NCBI GenBank assembly: GCA_024408565.1
Contig: JAKSUW010000008.1
Span: 1 to 37,901 of the forward strand
DNA from: Bacilli bacterium
GTDB taxonomy: Bacteria > Bacillota_I > Bacilli_A > RFN20 > CAG-826
Reading direction: 5' to 3'
Length of the DNA stretch: 37,901 nucleotides
The translations under genes and the position numbers were made by a program. Below are positions 34,297 to 37,901 of this stretch, piece by piece; positions within the stretch are counted from its first letter, which is position 1; every line of letters begins with the position of its first letter. The notes beneath the pieces are model-generated. The model had not been told where the DNA came from. It was given only the letters and a program-made list of their open reading frames with translations, and ran no database searches.

Positions 34297-35490
34297 CTAT
34301 AAACGAATAAAGATTTTTTTGCGGTAAAGAAGCCACGCAACCAACCAATCAAGTGCGGAGAAAATTATCGCGTAAAGAAGGGCCGCAATTACTTCATTAC
34401 CAACCGAGATGACCATAAAACCATGATTAATGCATTCACCTAAAGTTGAATCCGCGACAGGAATATTTTTAATGACCATTGATGTAATGATGACTAATAA
34501 GTAAAGGAAAATCGCGTTTGCCCCAAGCACATTGAATGGATAAAGAAGTTTTTCATGTGGCCGCTTCAAAGTTAATGTTTCCACTAACGCCACCACCGTA
34601 AAACCAATGCCGCTTGTAATTAAGACAAAGGACACTGACCAAACTTTTTTGCTGATTGGGCAGAAGAAAGTAATAAATAAACCGAGAACAATGGATAAGA
34701 TCGCACCAGCAAATAGATAAGGTAAAGGATGTGATTTACCATTTTCTTTTGCATTTAGGTAGAAAGATAATCCAGCGAAACTTAATAACAGTTGACCGGT
34801 GCATGAGAATAGAGTCGCGAATAAACCTTCGGGATCCATAGTGAGTTCAAGCCCTCCAACCGTATCATGATACAGATGGTTGGCGGGAAGAATCGCGTTA
34901 TCGATAATATAGAGAATATTATCTTTGCTAAATTCATAACCATGACCAAAGCCTAAAATAAATAAATAGGCCACTAATAAACCACCACCGACCATCGCAA
35001 TAATTTTGTAATTTTTCTTACAAAGCATGATGATAAAAGAAGCGCAAACAAAGGCGATCGCGTAACGTTGTAACACACCATAAATCCGAATGTTTACTAA
35101 CGCGTTCATCATCCCTTCGCCTACGTTACCTGCATCAGCAATGTTCTTAGGTAGACTGGAACAATAGTTATAAATTAAACCAAGCCCGAATAGTAATAAG
35201 GTCCGGGATATAACCTTTCTTAAGAAAACACCATTAATTTTCTCGTAACGACGGAAAGAAAAAACCATCGACATTCCCATCGCGGTCATAAAGAGTGGAT
35301 AAGCGCAATCGGCTAATGTAAGACCAAGCCATGGCGTATGATTAAGCCAAACAATTGGATTAGTGCCACCCGTTCCCCGATTAAAATAAAACAATAAAAG
35401 GACAATCGTTAATCCGCGAAAAACATCCAGTGCGACAAAACGCGATTTCTTAACTTCGCTTACCGTTTTGACTGTTCGTTTATTTTCCAT
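34297..35490 (-). CDS. COG4299/HGSNAT-like membrane acyltransferase
   Basis: A 397-residue protein with about 10-11 membrane segments. The start SRFVALDVFRGLTIVLLL, followed by LNHTPWLGLTLADCAYPLFM with a conserved His, matches the family of heparan-alpha-glucosaminide N-acetyltransferase and bacterial DUF5009 proteins, which move acetyl groups across the membrane to sugars. In bacteria the acceptor is mostly unknown; a wall or surface glycan is plausible here. The ATG at 35490 lies 21 bases after the tRNA-Ser 3' end with no SD and no terminator between, so it may be the last cistron of the tRNA transcript or start from a weak TAATAT box. Confidence 0.82.
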   Translation of the reverse strand: MENKRTVKTVSEVKKSRFVALDVFRGLTIVLLLFYFNRGTGGTNPIVWLNHTPWLGLTLADCAYPLFMTAMGMSMVFSFRRYEKINGVFLRKVISRTLLLFGLGLIYNYCSSLPKNIADAGNVGEGMMNALVNIRIYGVLQRYAIAFVCASFIIMLCKKNYKIIAMVGGGLLVAYLFILGFGHGYEFSKDNILYIIDNAILPANHLYHDTVGGLELTMDPEGLFATLFSCTGQLLLSFAGLSFYLNAKENGKSHPLPYLFAGAILSIVLGLFITFFCPISKKVWSVSFVLITSGIGFTVVALVETLTLKRPHEKLLYPFNVLGANAIFLYLLVIITSMVIKNIPVADSTLGECINHGFMVISVGNEVIAALLYAIIFSALDWLVAWLLYRKKIFIRL

Positions 35491-35511
35491 ATCAATTAGT
35501 AATATTAATTT

Positions 35512-35602
35512 TGGCGGAGGTTTAGAGATTCGAACTCTAGCGAGGCTTGCACCTCCTATCGGTTTTCAAGACCGACCCCTTCAACCACTTGGGTAAACCT
35601 CC
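35512..35602 (-). tRNA. tRNA-Ser (UGA)
   Basis: A 91-base class II tRNA with a long variable arm and encoded CCA. Acceptor GGAGGTT pairs with AACCTCC; anticodon loop CTTGAAA; T-loop TTCGAAT. Last tRNA of the cluster, directly before a protein gene. Confidence 0.95.
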
Positions 35603-35605
35603 ATT

Positions 35606-35680
35606 TGGTGGACCCTGCAGATCCTGACACTGCAACCGTTCGGTTATGGGCCGAGTGCTCTTCCTTTGAGCTAAGGGTCC
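35606..35680 (-). tRNA. tRNA with CAU anticodon, probable tRNA-Ile2, aberrant T-loop
   Basis: 75 bases with encoded CCA. The acceptor GGACCCT/AGGGTCC and loop CATAACCG resemble tRNA-Ile2, whose C34 is converted to lysidine by TilS to read AUA. The other two CAU tRNAs in the window are a clear initiator and an elongator Met. Oddities: C33 in the anticodon loop (CCCATAA), a short 7-base D-loop, a C27:A43 mismatch, and a T-arm reading GCAGT-GTCAGGA-TCTGC. In that arm G53:C61, U54 and A58 are all changed, while U55 and C56 remain. Confidence 0.8.
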
Positions 35681-35683
35681 ATT

Positions 35684-35760
35684 TGGTGGCTGAGGAGGGA
35701 TTCGGACCCCCGACACGCCGGGTATGAGCCGACTGCTCTGACCAACTGAGCTACTCAGCC
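35684..35760 (-). tRNA. Elongator tRNA-Met (CAU)
   Basis: 77 bases with encoded CCA. Acceptor GGCTGAG fully paired (G1:C72), so not an initiator; anticodon loop CTCATAC with normal U33. The T-loop is TCCGAAT, with C in place of the almost universal U55. Confidence 0.92.
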
Positions 35761-35771
35761 AAATGTTCCTC

Positions 35772-35847
35772 TGGTGGAGCCAAAGGGGATCGAACCCTCG
35801 ACCTCATGCTTGCAAAGCACGCGCTCTCCCAGCTGAGCTATGGCCCC
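35772..35847 (-). tRNA. tRNA-Ala (UGC)
   Basis: 76 bases with encoded CCA. The acceptor has the G3:U70 wobble pair recognised by alanyl-tRNA synthetase; anticodon loop TTTGCAA; normal T-loop TTCGATC. Confidence 0.96.
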
Positions 35848-35856
35848 TTATAGGAA

Positions 35857-35933
35857 TGGTTGGGATGATGGGATTTGAACCCACGACCTTCTGCTCCCAA
35901 AGCAGACGCGATACCAAGCTACGCTACATCCCA
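35857..35933 (-). tRNA. tRNA-Pro (UGG)
   Basis: 77 bases with encoded CCA. Acceptor TGGGATG/CATCCCA, anticodon loop TTTGGGA, T-loop TTCAAAT. Standard form. Confidence 0.95.
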
Positions 35934-35937
35934 ATAT

Positions 35938-36014
35938 TGGCGCGCCAGACAGGAGTCGAACCCGTAACCTCTTGGTTCGTAGCCAAACACTCTATCCAGT
36001 TGAGCTACTGGCGC
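35938..36014 (-). tRNA. tRNA-Arg (ACG)
   Basis: 77 bases with encoded CCA and G73. Anticodon loop CTACGAA; A34 would be edited to inosine by TadA to read CGU, CGC and CGA. Normal T-loop TTCGACT. Confidence 0.95.
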
Positions 36015-36027
36015 ACTTAATTATTAC

Positions 36028-36101
36028 TGGAGCATCCTGACGGAGTTGAACCGACGCTCATTGAGTTGCAGTCAATTGCCTTACCACTTGGCTAAGGATG
36101 C
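36028..36101 (-). tRNA. tRNA-Cys (GCA)
   Basis: 74 bases with encoded CCA. U73 discriminator and anticodon loop CTGCAAC identify Cys. The T-stem has one U:U mismatch (50:64). First tRNA of the cluster, closest to the promoter. Confidence 0.94.
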
Positions 36102-36119
36102 ATTTTTCCAGTGCGAATA

Positions 36120-36147
36120 ATTATAGCATACATTTTCTCATCTTCAA
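36120..36147 (-). promoter_or_regulatory. Promoter of the seven-tRNA cluster
   Basis: Minus strand TTGAAG (36142-36147), 16-base spacer, TATAAT (36120-36125) with TGC extended -10. It is the best-matching promoter in the window, as expected for tRNA genes. Confidence 0.85.
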
Positions 36148-36160
36148 TAAAGTTTATTGA
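36144..36160. repeat. Inverted repeat joining two divergent -35 boxes
   Basis: TCAATAAA-G-TTTATTGA, a perfect 8-1-8 inverted repeat. Its left arm overlaps the -35 box of the tRNA promoter and its right arm overlaps the -35 box (36157-36162) of the glycosyltransferase promoter, so the two promoters are back to back. Confidence 0.6.
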
Positions 36161-36186
36161 GGCCTAAGGAAACGTTATGCTAAAAT
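36157..36186 (+). promoter_or_regulatory. Promoter of the family 2 glycosyltransferase gene, leaderless
   Basis: TTGAGG (36157-36162), 18-base spacer, TAAAAT (36181-36186), with TGC as extended -10. The -10 box ends 8 bases before the ATG at 36195, so transcription should start at or next to the start codon; no SD. Confidence 0.7.
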
Positions 36187-36194
36187 GTTTAGCA

Positions 36195-37178
36195 ATGGAA
36201 AAAGATTTAATTTCTCTTGTTATTCCGGCCTATAATGTTGAGCCTTATTTAACTGATCTTTTTTTAAGCATTAAAAACCTAACTTATCAAAATTTTGAAG
36301 TCATTTTTGTCGATGATGGCTCGACTGATAAAACTGGGTCGCTTCTTGATGAATTCGCTAAGGCTAACTCATTTGTACGTGTTTTCCACCAAAAAAACGC
36401 TGGTGTTTCAAGCGCACGAAATAAAGGCTTATCTTTAATTAAAGGTGCGTTTGTAATTTTTGTTGATCCTGACGACGCCTTTCATCCGGATTTCTTATCC
36501 ATTCTTTATAACAACATCATTAAGCACCACGCCGATGTAGCCATTTGTGGTTATAAAAAAGTTAAGTCTAACTTTTCCTATCCAGCTTTTAAACCGCTTA
36601 AGCCTTCTAATAAACAAATAATCTACGATAACCGCGACGATATTATGTGCCAATACTTATCCATTCGCCCGTTCTTTTGGGCAACAAGTAATAAACTATA
36701 TCGCATCACTACTTTAAAAAAGATTCCGCAATATCCAAATCTATTTAGCCTGAAATGTTTTGATGGCGAAGATGCTCTATTTAATACGCTGGCTTTATCA
36801 TATTGTGAACGTGCCGTTTTTACTCCTGAACAACTCTATTGTTGGCGAATGAGAAAGGGAAGCGCTACTCATCGTTCGTTTGACGAAAAAAATCTTACAC
36901 TTTTAATGAACGAAGACTTCTTAAAAACGCTCGACCAGAGCGTTTTCATAGAGGCACAGGATTATGCTCATGCTAAGGCGTGTATTGATAATATTATCTT
37001 GCTTTTTAAATTTGCGACAAGTCGATATAAAAATCCGGTAGCGGCTAAAACCATCTATGCGAATTTTAAAAATGAACTTCCCTATTTACAGCGTGCCGAA
37101 CGTTGTCCGCTTTATTGCCGTTTTGTCCCACTAATAAAACCAATTGCCTATCTCATGATTCGGCACAAATTTAATTAA
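36195..37178 (+). CDS. Family 2 glycosyltransferase
   Basis: A 327-residue GT-A enzyme: SLVIPAYNVEPYL at the start, VIFVDDGSTDKT, GVSSARNKGL, and the metal-binding FVDPDD. It adds a sugar to a cell-surface glycan; donor and acceptor are not predictable. I chose the ATG at 36195; an in-frame ATG at 36177 lies inside the promoter. The gene is expressed divergently from the tRNA cluster and is convergent with the ABC-2 permease gene, one base away. Confidence 0.88.
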   Translation: MEKDLISLVIPAYNVEPYLTDLFLSIKNLTYQNFEVIFVDDGSTDKTGSLLDEFAKANSFVRVFHQKNAGVSSARNKGLSLIKGAFVIFVDPDDAFHPDFLSILYNNIIKHHADVAICGYKKVKSNFSYPAFKPLKPSNKQIIYDNRDDIMCQYLSIRPFFWATSNKLYRITTLKKIPQYPNLFSLKCFDGEDALFNTLALSYCERAVFTPEQLYCWRMRKGSATHRSFDEKNLTLLMNEDFLKTLDQSVFIEAQDYAHAKACIDNIILLFKFATSRYKNPVAAKTIYANFKNELPYLQRAERCPLYCRFVPLIKPIAYLMIRHKFN

Positions 37179-37179
37179 T

Positions 37180-37901
37180 TTATTTAATATTGGTACGAAC
37201 CGTATTTTTGCGGCTAAAGAAGTTAAGACCACCAAAGATAAGAGTTGACCCACCGACAACTGCTGATTGAATAGCAGGAATAATTGCGGTGCCACCTTGT
37301 AAAGTTGGATCAACCGCTAACTCTACTGGAGCTAACATATCGCGCGTATAGAATATTAGATTATAACCGACTTGGTTAGTTAAAATTGCAAGTTGCGAAG
37401 CATCAAAAGCAGAACCAAATTTCGCAAGCGGTGTTTGTAAGTAGGCAAAACGCATTAAAGCGGTAGCGTGTGTCCCCGGGATAAAGAAGACAATATCTTG
37501 CATAACTTTTGGCATTAAGCAAAGTGGCATAAAGGAGCCAATTAGGAAACCTAAACAGGCGCTCACAATCGCAATTACACTTGCTAGGGTGGCATCCGTA
37601 TCAATGAACGAACAAATAAGCGTCGTAAAAGCCGATGCATTTAAAACGATGAAAGCTAAGACACCAAAAATGATTAAAACATCAAGCGCCGTAAGATAAA
37701 ACTCGTTCATGCAGGCTAGAAAGACAAACGTAACAAGAACAAAAGCAAAGGACAAAATTAATGTAATTAAAAAGTTAAAGAACATGTACGAGAATGTCAC
37801 CACCGTCTTATGAATTGGTGCACTCGCAAAGTCACGGTTAATACCGTTTTCTTTATCATTAATAATTAGATTATTTGTTTGCAAAGAAATCGACATCGAA
37901 C
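37180..37901 (-). CDS. ABC-2 type permease, N-terminus beyond window
   Basis: The open frame continues to the right edge, so the visible 240 residues are a C-terminal part; the ATG at 37896 is internal. The motif NDKENGINRDFASAPI followed by four to five membrane segments and the IPGTHATALMRF region matches ABC-2 permeases of the drug or polysaccharide export type. In complete members this motif lies after the second membrane segment. The ATPase partner would lie upstream, outside the window. Confidence 0.8.
   Translation of the reverse strand, partial: SMSISLQTNNLIINDKENGINRDFASAPIHKTVVTFSYMFFNFLITLILSFAFVLVTFVFLACMNEFYLTALDVLIIFGVLAFIVLNASAFTTLICSFIDTDATLASVIAIVSACLGFLIGSFMPLCLMPKVMQDIVFFIPGTHATALMRFAYLQTPLAKFGSAFDASQLAILTNQVGYNLIFYTRDMLAPVELAVDPTLQGGTAIIPAIQSAVVGGSTLIFGGLNFFSRKNTVRTNIK

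Noticed and set aside
35763-36020. An 85-codon open frame on the plus strand across the tRNA cluster
   Set aside because: It is antisense to the Ala, Pro and Arg tRNA genes; its peptide (with GSNPRP- and GFEPTT-like runs) is the well-known false product of reverse tRNA T-arms.
35512-36101. A CRISPR array or repeat island, suggested by evenly spaced similar blocks
   Set aside because: The repeated blocks are T-arms and D-arms of seven individual tRNA genes with distinct anticodons.
36177-36194. An earlier start for the family 2 glycosyltransferase at 36177
   Set aside because: The added residues (MLKCLA) overlap the extended -10 box, and the family N-terminus begins right after the ATG at 36195.
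1-37901. Mycoplasma-type code (UGA as Trp)
   Set aside because: UGA serves as stop in four ATGA gene overlaps (alaS-yqgF, dtd-mnmA, acpS-pulA, pulA-plsC), and conserved Trp positions use UGG.

Overview
The window reads as chromosomal DNA from an anaerobic, low-GC Gram-positive-type bacterium. It is most plausibly an uncultured gut-associated member of the Bacilli/Tenericutes-like lineages (RF39, Erysipelotrichia or Acholeplasma relatives). This placement is inferred from gene content: a Firmicutes-type alaS-yqgF pair, an RNase J2-like gene next to ftsK/spoIIIE, rubrerythrin, and very compact gene packing. The standard code is used: UGA ends alaS, dtd, acpS and the pullulanase gene, mostly in ATGA overlaps, and Trp is UGG, so this is not a Mycoplasma-code genome. 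No phage, IS element, CRISPR array or rRNA was seen. There are 31 protein genes (two cut by the window edges) and 8 tRNA genes, and no gene-free stretch longer than about 130 bases.

Layout. 1-1760: a cut gene, greA, and a TSCPD-protein/nitroreductase operon. 1760-8745: one minus-strand operon of overlapping genes, alaS-yqgF-membrane protein-ABC-ABC; the two ABC subunits form a heterodimeric exporter with one degenerate ATP site. 8865-10453: dtd and mnmA (tRNA quality control and modification). 10482-13060: a MacB/LolD-type ATPase with an FtsX-like permease, preceded by a secreted tyrosine-phosphatase lipoprotein (13111-14475) and an unusual IMP dehydrogenase (14483-15982). 16037-18554: rubrerythrin, then a glycosyltransferase/acyltransferase pair that probably makes a membrane glycolipid. 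18642-22361: plus-strand araA-araB-araD, converting L-arabinose to xylulose 5-phosphate. 22367-29554: minus-strand operon RNase J2-like protein-ftsK-acpS-pullulanase-plsC. 29664-29740: initiator tRNA. 29828-32486: O-antigen-ligase-like protein and UDP-galactopyranose mutase (surface polysaccharide). 32488-35490: DUF2804 protein, histidine phosphatase, and a COG4299-type membrane acyltransferase. 35512-36101: seven tRNA genes. 36195-37178: a family 2 glycosyltransferase. 37180-37901: a cut ABC-2 permease.

The most interesting signals are in expression and RNA. (i) Nine promoters carry an extended -10 box of the form TGnTAnnAT. (ii) At five genes a -10 box sits only 7-10 bases before the best ATG with no Shine-Dalgarno sequence, implying leaderless mRNAs beside ordinary SD-led genes. 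(iii) Two of the three CAU-anticodon tRNAs have C instead of the near-universal U33, and one of them has a strongly aberrant T-loop. (iv) The tRNA cluster appears to run straight into a protein gene with no terminator. (v) The RNase J homologue has lost several catalytic residues. (vi) The IMP dehydrogenase closely resembles, from memory, the enzyme of the protozoan Tritrichomonas foetus. Gene functions rest on motif recognition; no database search was run.
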